Assembly (NCBI GenBank): GCA_030490835.1
Contig: CM059971.1
Coordinates: 39,666,012-39,730,011, forward strand
DNA length: 64,000 nt
Direction of reading: 5' to 3'
DNA from: Annona cherimola
Taxonomy: Eukaryota; Streptophyta; Magnoliopsida; Magnoliales; Annonaceae
Shown: piece by piece, positions 44,386-56,435 of the stretch
How the letters are laid out: the number at the start of each line of letters is the position of its first letter
Numbering within the stretch: the first letter of the stretch is position 1
Notes under the pieces: generated by a model
The model's database searches: none
The model's input: the letters and a program-made list of their open reading frames with translations, nothing else
Told to the model about the DNA's origin: nothing
Made by a program: the position numbers and the translations under genes

Positions 44386-47300
44386 ATAACATCATAAAGA
44401 GCTTGTTTACTTAAAAGCAAATACTTAAAACCATCGGCATTAAACATGAAATCCTTTAAAAATATTCCATGGAGAACTTGCTTACTCATAAGCAAAATTC
44501 TCGATTCTATTAACATAAAGCATTGCCAATCTTTGGCAACACTGATGATAAAATCCTTATCTTAAAACATATTGCTAGCTCCCCGTGAAGCAAACCTTGA
44601 GGCTTTTCCTTAAAGCCATTCTTTTTCAAAACTTACGACTTTTCATTAAAGCCGTTATTTTCCAAAACTTGTGGCTTTTCATTAAAGCTATCATTTTAAA
44701 AACTTGTGCTTACCCATTCATTAAAACATAAACATAAACATTTCAATCATATCAATCGCATAGAAAGAAAATAGCATTTTAGAAAGTTCGCTTGCTTACC
44801 TGAGATCGCCATAATCCTTTTCTTTCATTCTTTTCCTTGCCTTTGCCTAGATAAATGAAAATAACATTTCATTTATTTGCATCAACCTCAAATACTTATA
44901 TTCCTTAGGTTTTCCAACCTACATAAATCCATCTAGACTTATATTACACTAACTTAGCCCACTTATCTCTCAAGTTGAGTGTTCATACATATCATAACCT
45001 ATACATCACATTATTCATTTTTAATACCCTTATGTAGGGTAAACTTACATACATGTAATAATCTTTCATTAAATCATTATTTGGAGGTTTATTACCTCCA
45101 TTTATCATTTTTAATATATTTTTCATTTTTCACACATCGTTGCTCATTTTAAGCTCTCATTGTTGCCTTAAGCCTCATTAATTAATCCCAAAGTTTGAGA
45201 TTAACATCATGTAATTATAAAAAGAAATATACTCACAAAATTTATCATATTTTCATGCATTTTTGAACAAAACCACTTTACATAAGTCATTTATCACCCA
45301 TACATGTCTATCCTTTCACATATGCCCATTTGGCAACACATACATGATGCATTTCATAAAATTTCCCAAATCAGCAACTTCATATATAATTCAGCATGAT
45401 AATTACCCATAATTACCACTTTTTTAGGGTATTTTTATGGGATTTAAATCCACTAATCATAGGTTTCCAAAATAGCAACTTTGGAACCCATTTTTCACAC
45501 ATTTAACGTGTCTCTTGACACATAATTCTAAACAGTTTTATAAATCCTAATTTTCAGCAATTAATCCAACTTTTCCTAACCCAAATTTATTTTATTAACA
45601 TATATATGAATTTGGATCATTTATATATAGGTTTCATATTTCTTTTTTATTTTTTTCTCAAACTATCCACATATGCTGAAATCAAGCGTACTGAAATCTC
45701 TAAATCTTGACTTATAATCCAATAAATGTATTTAATTCTGAAATTTCTATAATACATCAATAAATATAATAATTATAAATATTTCATCACTAAATATTAA
45801 CATTATATATTTATTTTGGCATTTTCACTATGCTGGACAGTGTTGTAAGTTTAGGGTCAGCCCTAATCACGTGAATTATAACCCATACTAATATCACCCA
45901 AAAATAAATTTTGATTTTTTTGGAATTATTCTCATGATGGCTTATACATCATATAAAAATTTCATATAAAAAATACTTCTATAAAAATTATTAAAAATCA
46001 TTTACTACAGCTGATCCTGTCACCCGTTCTACCCTGTTTAGGTTGACCTTCTCAGATTTGTAATTTGAAACCTGCTTAATATGTCAATCTGAAATTTTTT
46101 ATGTCCATTAATCATCATATAATGAGATTTTAAACAAATATTTATGGTAAAAATCCTTCGTTTACTACTTCATTCATATTTTGGTTTATAACATCATATA
46201 ATTTTCAGATTTGAAGCATAAAATCAAGATTAACATATACTTACTTGATTAATTGATAATCCCTCCTTTTCTCATTCTTTTTCCCTTGTTTTTCTTCCTT
46301 CCTTGCTGGCTCTAGAGCTGGACATGAGGGCTGCCTTGGGGAGATGGAATTTCAGCACTTAGAATTTTTTCCAAAAATCAATTCATGTGAACGTGCATGC
46401 CATTTTATAGTGCTGGATTTTCCAGCTGTGGGCCCCACTTTTGGAGCTGATTTTCCACACCATTGGATGCATGCTTATCTCCCCTTATGTTCTGGTGAAC
46501 TAATAGGCAAGTAAATTAACTTTTTACCATTTATTGAAAATCCAAAAATCTGTTCAATCTTGACCGTCCAAGCTGTCCACTTGGCACGTCCCTAGCTGCT
46601 GCCTATTTTAATATTTTTTTCAATTTTTTAATAATATAATTTTAAGGGTAAATTAAAAACCTAATTATTATTTATTTTAACCTTTAATTTTGTATAAAAA
46701 AATTAGACAAAATCATTACAACAACATCAAAACAGTGCACGTCATTTTGCCTCAACATGCTGTCCACTTTTCATTCATCAATGACAACTGCTGTTCACGA
46801 ATTTTCTTGGATTTTTTCCACATGATTAAATGCTCATTTATATATCCCAACATGTTAGCTATATATATGCATAGTTTATAAAAATAAAAAATAAAAAAAT
46901 CCAGCAATAGCATCACTTGGACGTCCCTACTTCTCTACTTCACCTATGCTCACTTTGAGCTCTCCTTAACCCCTTCAATGTGGACATTAATGAATGGATA
47001 ATTCATGGGGTTTTTTCATTTTATAATTATGCATAAAATACCCTACAAATGAGCTGCATTTGACATCTAGTTAGTCCATTAAAACTTGCATTAATTCTAT
47101 GTACTCTAGCATTTAATGCTTTTGAGGTGCAAAAGTCAACCATATACACCTTTTCCAATTCAGATATTTTACCATCATAATTTTCTTAATCTAAACCTTC
47201 CAAAATTTTCATCTCATAATTTCATTCAACCGTTTCAAATTTCATTTAAATCCGATTTTCCTAGCTCAAGTTATAGCCGTTTGAAGTTAACGATTGAAAT

Positions 47301-49445
47301 TAAGATGTGATCAATAAATCATTAATCTAATTTCATGAAGTATTTTCATAATACAATAATCCCATAATATCAAGCCTATCATCATCAACTTTCATCTAAA
47401 ATTTCACTTAAATCCGCCTTACAGGCGTTGAGTTTTGAATTTTCTATGATTTTCCAACATAATTCCATAATTTCCACTTTAATCTCCATTAATGAAAATT
47501 AAAATAAATATTCATGCCACATTAGCATATCCTAATCCTCATTAAGCCTCTTTTTGTCCCTTGACTCCTATTGGGCTCCGGCGATTAAATTTTTAATCAC
47601 CTTTCTTAATTGAACCCTAATTGTAAAATATCATAAAATCCTAAATTCATCCATAATTCATTTAATTCACATATAATTCACTTTTATATGTCCAATGCAT
47701 ACATTGGACCCTACTTAGGTTGGGGTTTCACATCCTTGTATCATTTTTAACTCAAAAATGCAAAAATCGGGCATTTCTTGAAACCCTAAGTTCCAATCAT
47801 TAACAAATGATTAAATCAACATATGTAATCCAAAAGAACATGATTTACAACCAAATCATCATGCTTTAATCATACAGCAACTTGGTTTAGGGTTTTGAGA
47901 ATTTTCAAGTTAGCTTTCTTCTCAAAATTCAACATTAACTTCCCTTTTCACTCTCTTGAACTCTTGTTTTCATTTAAATCTTTCAAAAATCATTCAATAC
48001 CCTTATCAAGGTATCATTACTCATCCTTTAAGAGTTCTTTATGAACCATATGCATGGCTCATGATTTGAGAGAAGAAACTTAGGTTTCAAGAATTCAAAA
48101 CTCAATCCATACTTACTTGAATCTAAGCAACTTTGATTCCAAGCTTCCCTATAAATTAGTTTCTCCTCTTTTCTTCCTTCTTTTCCTCTCTTTTTTCTTC
48201 CTTTTCCTCCCCTTTGGTCGTGCTCAAGGCTGCTGCCCCTTTGGAGATTTTTCTCCCTTGAATTCTCACCCCAAAATGGTTGTCCCATGTGATGCTCCTC
48301 ACCTTTATATATTGCTGATTTTTTTCAGCTTGTGGGGCCCATTTTGTCACATCATTTGAAGGGTAATTAATGGGCATCTTATCCCTTGATGTGGTGGCAC
48401 AATATCACCCTAGTAAAATGGGTAATTATCTTATAGAAAATTCATCAAAATCATCACATTAATGGGTCATAAAGCTGTCCACTTAGAGACGTCCACATGT
48501 CATGGACCTTTTGGCACTTTCTTGCCATAAAAATCAACCCATTTCACATTCATACCTCAACCTATCCGCTTAGGTCATTTAAATGCATATTTTTATTTTA
48601 AAAAAATCAAAAATTTCATATTTATCAAGCTTGGGCGTCACATGCATTGCCACCTCTCCATACTTCTTTGAGGCTAGCTTTTAGCCTCTTAAACCATCAT
48701 TTAATCCACTTGACTTTTCAAGGATTTTGGCCCTTGACTTAATTCAAAAGATCTAGATCAATCCACCACAAATTGACACCTTGCATATCATTAATACAAG
48801 TCATTATGTTAAATTTTTTTTATTAAATGCTATGGTAGTCAAGGGTACACAAAGTCAATGCTAGGTACCTTTTTCACATTAGCCAATTTCCATGGTAATT
48901 AGCTTAATCCAATCCACTCATACCATAGATTTCATAATTTTATTCAATTGTTTCAAATTTCATCTCAAACTGATGTTTCTACGTCAAATTATGAGCCTTT
49001 AAAAATAACCTTAGAGCATGAGATTAAAAACAAATAGTTATCACCTTAATCTCATCACATTTACCTTAATCCAATCCTCACATAAGGTTGAGCCCAAAAT
49101 CATTAGCTTACCTTTCAAATTTTATCTCATTTCGCCTTATAGGCGTCAAGTTATGAATTTTCTATGATTTCCAACATAATTCCATAATTCCCATTTTAAT
49201 CTTCATTAATTGAATCATGGAAAGTAAAATAATTATTCATGACTCATTAGCATTTCTCAATCCTAACTAAGCCCCTTTAGTCATCTTGGCTCACATTGGG
49301 CTTTGGTAATTAGTCTTAATCACCATTCTTAATTGCAAACCCTAATTGTAAAATACCATTAAATCATAAAAGTCATAAATCATTCATAATTCATTTAAAT
49401 AACACATATGTCATATTTATAGACCTACTTGGGTCTGGAATCGCA

Positions 49446-49911
49446 TCCAGTTCCATCTGGAGGCTCCTCATCTGACGTGTGAATAATAAACCATGCGAGT
49501 CTAAACAGACTCAATAAGTAGATAGCAGTTAGCATATAGTGAAAGAAATAATACTGCGAAAGCACATGCCATAAAAATAAAAGAAAATGATTCTTAAATG
49601 ACTATACGAGACTTATGGGTCCAATACCCACACCTAAGATCGTATATATATATATATATTCATGTATAAACCAAAGACGACATACAATCCCCTCCTCATG
49701 TCAACCAAGGGTCATGAACAACCCTCTCCTCATGTCAACCAAAGGACATGAATGGTGAGTACCAAGTGCTTATCGTTAAGAGCACCATGATCATTAATTT
49801 TAATTAAAATAACTGAAATACATTAAAACTACCACTATGCGGGTGATAGAGTAGAATAATGGTGAGTCGGGTCGAATCCACAGGGAGGCGAGATAGTTAT
49901 GAATTGTTTAA
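49446..49911. other. Unassigned island, probable LTR fragment
   Basis: No gene is visible. It contains a GAGTCT-AAAC-AGACTC hairpin (49497-49512) like that of the gypsy LTRs read on the - strand, a short (TA)n run near 49650, a 38-bp-spaced direct repeat CTCCTCATGTCAACCAA (about 49691 and 49729), and GGGTCGAATCCACAGGGAGG (about 49868), a motif of the kind seen in gypsy LTRs. It is likely a decayed LTR piece of another family. Confidence 0.4.
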
Positions 49912-50190
49912 AGAGAGAGAGGGTCTAGAGAAGAGAGAGAGAGAGAGAAATTAGAGAGACAGGAGAAGAAATTAGAGAGAGGGAAGGAAATTAGAAAGAG
50001 AGAAAGAAATTAGAGAGAAAGGAGAAGAAATTAGAGAGGGAGAGAGAGAGAGAGGGGAATAGAGAGATAAGAAAGAGGAGAGAGAAAGAGAGGTCAAAGT
50101 GAGAAGAAAAGAGAAAAGAGAAGAAACTAGAGAGAGAGAAAGGAGAGAGAGGAAAAAATTAGAAGAGTTAGAGAAAAAGAAAGGGAGACA
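49912..50190 (+). repeat. GA-rich purine tract
   Basis: Some 280 bases are almost entirely purine on the + strand, built from GAGA runs and an imperfect unit of the form GAAATTAGAGAGA. Only scattered T and C interrupt. No ORF is supported. Confidence 0.85.
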
Positions 50191-50296
50191 AGAAGCTAAA
50201 ATAAAAGAAATTATAATTAACTAACAACTTAATTAAAATTATTCTAAAAAAGCAATTAAAAGCCATGAAATTCAACTATGAAAGTAGGAAAGAAAA

Positions 50297-53200
50297 TGTG
50301 GCGCCCTAAAACCGAGCATCACATCCTGAGCCTTACCTTGGGATCGTTATTGATTAGTAAATGTGATCAGGATTGTTGCCCTGTCAGACGGCTGGTTTTA
50401 ATGGATATTTATCCAATTAAATATATTTTCATAAGAGTTTAATTTCCTCATATTTTCGTCTCAAGCATAACTGGGTTATTTCCAACCATTCATTACATAG
50501 TAAAGCATGATAATCAAAAACATTTCATCATTCTCATAAATCAGATGTCATTGTATGTATTAACCATAGTCATCACATAAACATCAAAATAATTACATCC
50601 ATTCAACATGAGTTTTTCCATAACATAAAAGCTCTATGTTTTTCCATTTTCTTTAATGATCTTGCACTTGCTCCTTTGCCATGCACTTTCCTTCACCTGT
50701 CTTTGGGATTGGAAAACAAAATCGTGAGTTAAAACTCAATAAGCAAGCTATTTATATTTCATAGGCAAATCATTTCAGGCAATATTTTTCATTTAAAATC
50801 ATCTTGGAAAGCAACTTATACCTTTTCAAAAGGTATATCTTAAAAAAAATATGAATCCTGTACCCATCACGAGTACTACATGCATAATGCATTGTAAAAC
50901 CATGAACATATTCCTCTTAGGATGGAAGCTAGCCAGGCGACCATTTGTCCTTGTCATCTCCCATTTCAGAGAGGGCGCCGCTGGCCTTGGGCTTATCTTA
51001 GCGACTTGGTCACACCAAAGGGGGACAATCGGTCCGCTTATACCTTTCAAGTTGGCCTATTACCTTGTGCATATGTACTTTCATAAAATCCATCTTTAAC
51101 ATGCTAGCATGAGTTTTCATTCATAAACTTGGAATCACATCATTTTTCATAACATTTATTAAAGAAATTTCATAATACCACATGGTAACGAAAACATTAT
51201 TTCAACACAATTTAACTAAGGAATGGCCATCCTTAAATACATTAGAAATAATTCCCACAATTTCATCAAAACAAGTTAGATCAAAAATTGCATTTAGGTA
51301 AACAATTTAGAAAACAAAAAAATCATTTAGAAAATTTGCTTGGTTACCTGCGTTTCCTTAACTTTCCGAATATGCTTTTTCTTTGCCTTTGCCTACATGA
51401 GACTAATATAATTTTTCATATATTTCTTTTCCTTGCATCTCATTTAGTTTTCCAACCCATTTTCATTAACATATATCATTCATTTGACTTCTCGAGTCAT
51501 TATACATCTATAACACATATTTGCACATTTCATCAACTATTACATATCATATTCAATCTCATAAGTAGGGTAACCATTCAACCATATAATAATCATCCAA
51601 TAATTATTATTTATAGGTTTATTACCTTTCATTCATTATTTTTCACTTATTTTCCAAAAATTCATACATTGGTGCTCATTTTTAGCACACGTCGTTGCCT
51701 TAAACCTCATTAATTAATTCCAAAATTTGAAATTAACATCATACAATATAAACAGAAATATAATCATGAAATTCATCATATTTTCATGCATTTTTCACAA
51801 AATTAAATTTCATAAGCCATTCATCATCCATGCATATCTATCCATTCACATATGCCTATTTGGCAACACATACATGGTTCATTTCATAAAAAATTTCGCG
51901 TCAGAAATTTAATCCACATTTTAGCCTGATAATTATCCTTAATTACCATCATATTTAGGGTATTTTTATGGAATTTAAATCTACTAATCATAGGTTTCCA
52001 AAACAGCAACTTTGGAACCCATTTTTCACACGTTTAACGTGTCTTTTGACACATAACCCTAAGCAGTTTTATAAATCAGAATTTTCAGAAATTAATCCCA
52101 ATTTTATTAATCCAAATCTAGGTTATTAACACATATTTATTATCCATAAATAAATATTTCTCAAAACAGCAAGTTGTTTACCCGTTTCGGGTCCCATTTT
52201 CACTCTATTTAGACATCATCTTATAAAATCCATAAAAATCAGATTTGGGCTTATCTTCCCAAATCCTTTTGGGCGTCAATAATACCCTAGCCCTATGGTA
52301 TTTTACCCTACATAGCTTCCATAAATCATGCAATCCCATTTTCATACCATTTTTAGCATCAAAATGAAGAAATCGGGTCATATACGTCACTTTGCATTCC
52401 ATAGTTTCTAAAATTCATGACTTAAGCTTAAATCAACATATGTATTTCATTAAAATATGATTCATAGCCTAAACATATCATTCATTTCATACAGAAACTC
52501 ACTCTAATCTTCATTTTCACTACACAAATCATTAAAATTCATTCATATAACTTAATACCCATTCAATATTTGATCATAGGGCATATTAAACCATTGTTTA
52601 AGGGAACTTCAGGCATCAATTTCATATTCAAAATCTTAGAGTTTAAAACTCAAAATGGAAAGCTCAACTTAACACAATCAACTTACTTGATTGATGCAAA
52701 ACAACCCTAATCACTTGAGATACTCTTCTCCTCCAATTTCCCTTTCTTTTTCCCTTCTTTTTTTCTTCTATTTTCCTTCCTCTTTACTGGGCTAGGGCTG
52801 GACGTGACTTGCTGTTGTGGGGAGAATGAGTTTGAGCACTTAGAAAAATTTCACAAAGCTCTCTCACACACATGGACGTGCCCCTTTTATAGAGCTGGAT
52901 TTTCTCTAACTGTGGGCCCCAATTGGGCTGATTTTCCACACTATTAAATGTGAATTTATCCCCCTAATGTGCTGGACAATTTACAGCCTAGTAAATTCAT
53001 TTTTACTAATTTTTAAAAACCAAAAATCTGCTCCAAATCAAGATCGTCCAGCTGCCCCCATTGCACATCCCTTGCTGCTGTCCATTTTCAGATTTTTCCC
53101 ATTTTTTTCAACCCTAATTTAAGGGTAAATCATACACCTAATTAAACTTTAATTTAATCATTAATTTGGCTTAAAAAATTAGCAAAAATTATTACAGCAC

Positions 53201-54212
53201 CATCTGACAATGCACGTCCATATGCAACCATGTTGTCCACGTTTTTCACCTTCAATGGTAGCTGCATTTCATAAATTTTTGCAGGGAATTTCACATGATT
53301 AAATGCACATTCTTGTGTCCCTACATGTCAGATATGTGAGTGCATATTTTATTAAATTAAAAAATTTTAAAAAAAAACAACAGCAACAACCCCTTGGACG
53401 TCCCTCCAATGCCACATACCCTATGCTCACTTTGAGCATTTTCTAACTTCATAATGGTGGACGTCCTTTGCTGGATATTACTTGGATTTTTGCATTTCAT
53501 AATAATGCATAAAATACCCTGAAAATGAGCTGCATTTGACACCTATTTTTCCATTAAAATCATGCATTAATTCCATGTACTCTAGCATTTAATACATGGT
53601 ACTCTTGAGGTGCAAAAGTCAACTATGAACACCTTTTTCAATGTAGGTATTTTCCTAAAATGTTATTCTTAATCTAAACCTTTCAAAATATGCATCTCAT
53701 AATTTCATTCAACCGTTTCAAATTTCATCTCAATCCGATTTTCCTAGCTCAAGTTATAGTCGTTTGAAGTTAACTGTTGGATTTGAGATATGATCAATAA
53801 ATCATAACATTAATTTCATCAAGAATTTTTATAACTCCATAATTCCATAATACCAAGCCCAACATTATAACTTCCATCTCAAATTTGACTTGAATGCGCC
53901 TTACAGGCGTTGAGTTATGAATTTTCTAGTGTTTTTCCACTAAACTTGACAATTATCATTTAAATCCTCATAATTCATATTAAATAATTCAAAATAATTA
54001 TCCATGATGTATTGGTGTATTTTAATCACCATAAATTTGCTTTAATCCCATATCAACTCATAGTGATCATTCGAATCATCAACGCTAATCTTTAACCCTA
54101 ATTGTAATAATTAGCAAAATCACATAAATCATTCAAAATTCATTAATTACACATATAATCACATATACTTGTTAATGAATACATTTGGGTCCTATATTGG
54201 TTGGGTTTCACA
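50297..54212 (-). repeat. 3' LTR of G2 (3916 bp)
   Basis: On the - strand it starts TGTGAAACCCAACCAATATA at 54212 and ends GGGCGCCACA at 50297. It carries the terminal box (CAGGGCAACAATCCTG near 50368-50383), hairpin (50725-50738) with AAAGACAG|GTGA close by, a GC-rich block (50930-51060) and a TATA box CTATAAAAGGGG (52881-52892, - strand). No real gene lies in it; the AT-rich open frames at 51288-51912 are not coding. Confidence 0.9.
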
Positions 54213-56435
54213 ATCCTGCCCCCCCCTTACAATAGGTTTTATCCCGAAACCATCTATCCTTTAAATAACTGGGGGTACTTCCGTTCCACTTCTTCCTTTT
54301 AACCATCTATCCTACTCGATATGCCAATTTTCCAACCTTCTCCAAAACCTCAAATGGTCCAATATACCTGGGATTCGGTTTCCCTCTTTTCCCAAACCTT
54401 GTAACTCCCTTGAATGGTGTGACTTTGATGAACACATGTTCGCCAACTTGGATGTTCAAATCCTTTCTCTTGCAATTTGTGTAACTCTTTTGCCGACTTT
54501 GGGCAATGAGTATACACTGGTGAATAGTTCGTACCTTGTTTCCCATTCGTTGAGACAAATATGGGGTTAATCTTTTCTCTCCAACTTCATCTTAGTTCAA
54601 CAGCGTTCGACATCGCCGACTATACATTGCTTCGAATGGAGCCATTTGGATTCTAGCTTGATAGCTATTGTTATATGCGAATTCTGCAATCAAGATATAC
54701 TTATCCCATGATCCTCCAAACTCCAACGTACACATACGGAGCATATTTTCAATAATTTGATTCACCCACTCCGTTTGGCCATCTATTTGAGGATGGAAAG
54801 CTGTGCTCAACTTAAGTTGGGTGCCTAAAGTTTCATGTAAGCTTTTCCAAAACCTTGACATAAATGTCGCATCGCGATCCGAAACAATCGACTTTGGCAC
54901 TCTATGGAGTCGTACGACCTCCTTATAATATACCTTAGCTAGCCTTTCTGCTGTATAAGTCCTTCTTATAGGTATGAAGTGAACAACTTTTGATAACATA
55001 TCTACGATTACCTATATGAAATCGTTTCCTGCTTGGGCCTTAGATAATCCTTCTATAAAATCCATTGTGATGTCGTTCCACTTCCATTCAGGAATTTCTA
55101 AGGACTGTATGTAGGTCTGTATCCTTTTGCTACGCAGTCTCGATCTGTTCAAAAAGTGATGATTGTATGCATAGTTGTGATAATCTTGTGTGGACTCCTG
55201 GTGGACATACAATCAATTCCATTTGTCTTATCTCCTTAAGCAATCCTTCCTCCCTAGTGATAAGATGCGCTAGGCTGATATTTCTGCTCAATATATCAGC
55301 TACCACATTTGCCTTACCTGGATGGTATAAAATTTCCAAATCGTAATCCTTCAATAACTCGAGTCATCTCCTTTGTCTCATGTTCAACTCCTTTTGAGTG
55401 AAAATGTATTTGAGGCTCTTGTGATAGATGTAAATCTCACATCTTGTACCATACAGGTAATGTCTCCATATTTTTAAGGCAAATACCACAGTTGTTAATT
55501 CTAAATCATGTGTGGGGTAGCTTACCTCATTGGGCTTCAGCTGTCGTGACACATAGGCTATCACTTTACCCTTTGCATTAATATATACCCTAATCCCTTT
55601 CTTGACGCATCAGTATAGACCACAAATCCTTCATTTCCTTCTGGTAGGGTTAGGATGGACGCTTTTACTAACCACTGTTTCAATTCCTGAAAACTGCGCT
55701 TGCATTCTTCAGACCATACATAACTGACTCCTTTACGAGTCAACTTGGTTAACGGGGTGACAGTTGTGAAAACCCTTAGACAAATCTTCTATAGTAGCCA
55801 GCCAACCCTAGAAAACTTCAAATTTCTGTAATGGTTGTCGGCCTTGGCCATTTCAACACTGCTTCAATCTTCTGAGGATCAACTTGGATACCTCTTTGAA
55901 AAATTATATGCCTAAGAAATCCTATTTGTTTCAACCAAAACTCACATTTCTTCAATTTGGCATATAATTTCTCTTTCTCAACCTTTCCAAAACCCTTCGT
56001 AAATGATTTTCATGCTCTTTCTCCGTTTTAGAGTAGATCAGGACATCATCAATAAATACAACTACAAACTGATCAAGATAGTCCCAAAAAACTCTATTCA
56101 TCATATCCATGAATACAGCAGGGGCGTTAGTAAGTCTGGAAGGCATTACCAAAAACTCATAATGTCTATACCTGGTTCAAAAAGCTATTTTATGAGTATC
56201 AGCCGGACTTATCCTCAGTTGATGGTACCCTGACTATAGATCAATTTTGGAAAAAGTTGTGGCTCCTTGCAATTGATCGAACAAATCATCGATCCTGGGC
56301 AATGGATATTTATTCTTTATTGTAACTTTATTTAGCTCCCAGTAATCAATACATAACCTCAAACTTCCATCCTTTTTCCTCATAAATAATACCGGAGCTC
56401 CCCAAGGGGACACACTTGGTCGGATGAATCCCTTA
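54213..56435 (-). pseudogene. pol: Gypsy pol of G2: RT, RNase H and integrase, with internal deletions
   Basis: In - strand order: RT palm with FIDDVLIYS (FIDD at 56045-56056), RNase H ([37 protein letters not shown]), then integrase core (IPEWKWNDITMDF, IVSDRDATFMSRFW, STAFHPQIDGQTEW) and C-terminus (GEHVFIKVTPFKGVTRFG). Many stops and frameshifts. The H2C2 zinc-binding region between RNase H and the integrase core is missing, with a junction near 55105. Near 54300-54320 most of the chromodomain is gone: the text jumps from KLAYR to EEVERKYPQLF. The RT N-terminal part is cut off by copia-4. It is dead. Confidence 0.9.
54215..54228 (-). other. Polypurine tract of G2
   Basis: On the - strand AAGGGGGGGCAGG lies just before the LTR start TGTGAAACCC. 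It is nearly the same as in G1 (AAGGGGGGGAGAA). Confidence 0.8.

Larger units (their letters stand above)
30837..47732 (-). mobile_element. Giant gypsy solo LTR 'D' (about 5.86 kb), TSD TCCTT
   Basis: On the - strand it starts TGTGAAACCCCAACC (from 47732) and ends TTTGGGGCGCCACA (at 30837). TCCTT flanks it at 30832-30836 and 47733-47737. Its own sequence is 30837-33357 plus 44391-47732, about 5.86 kb; copia-3 sits between. It carries the hairpin (31430-31443), the nine-unit GGACAT array (31528-31939), the GAC/GTC cluster (32444-32615) and a GC-rich block near 32280-32400. No protein domain belongs to it. It is the same subfamily as O. Confidence 0.9.
30243..49445 (-). mobile_element. Gypsy LTR piece 'P', split by solo LTR D
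   Basis: Two pieces, 30243-30836 and 47738-49445, become contiguous when LTR D is removed. On the - strand the LTR starts TGCGATTCCAGACCC at 49445. Its 3' half, with hairpin and terminal box, is absent; at 30242/30243 it meets the end of LTR Q, which may have inserted there. There is no coding sequence. The 5' start resembles that of LTR O (TGTGATACCCAGACCC). Confidence 0.65.
50297..56435 (-). mobile_element. Ty3/gypsy Tekay-type element G2, 3' part, cut by copia-4
   Basis: On the - strand it runs from mid-RT (56435) through RNase H and integrase to a polypurine tract (54215-54228) and a 3' LTR (50297-54212). The 5' part is displaced by copia-4, inserted at 56435/56436, and lies beyond the window. 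It is the same family as G1 by integrase sequence and polypurine context. DNA to the left of the LTR (AGAAAA before 50297) gives no TSD test. Confidence 0.9.

Noticed and set aside
49640..49665. (TA)n run as a possible origin or regulatory element
   Set aside because: A short microsatellite with no other supporting signal.
51288..51912. AT-rich open frames of 141 and 61 codons inside the G2 LTR
   Set aside because: Low-complexity Ile/Phe/His-rich translation, in an LTR, with no counterpart open frame in LTRs A or B.
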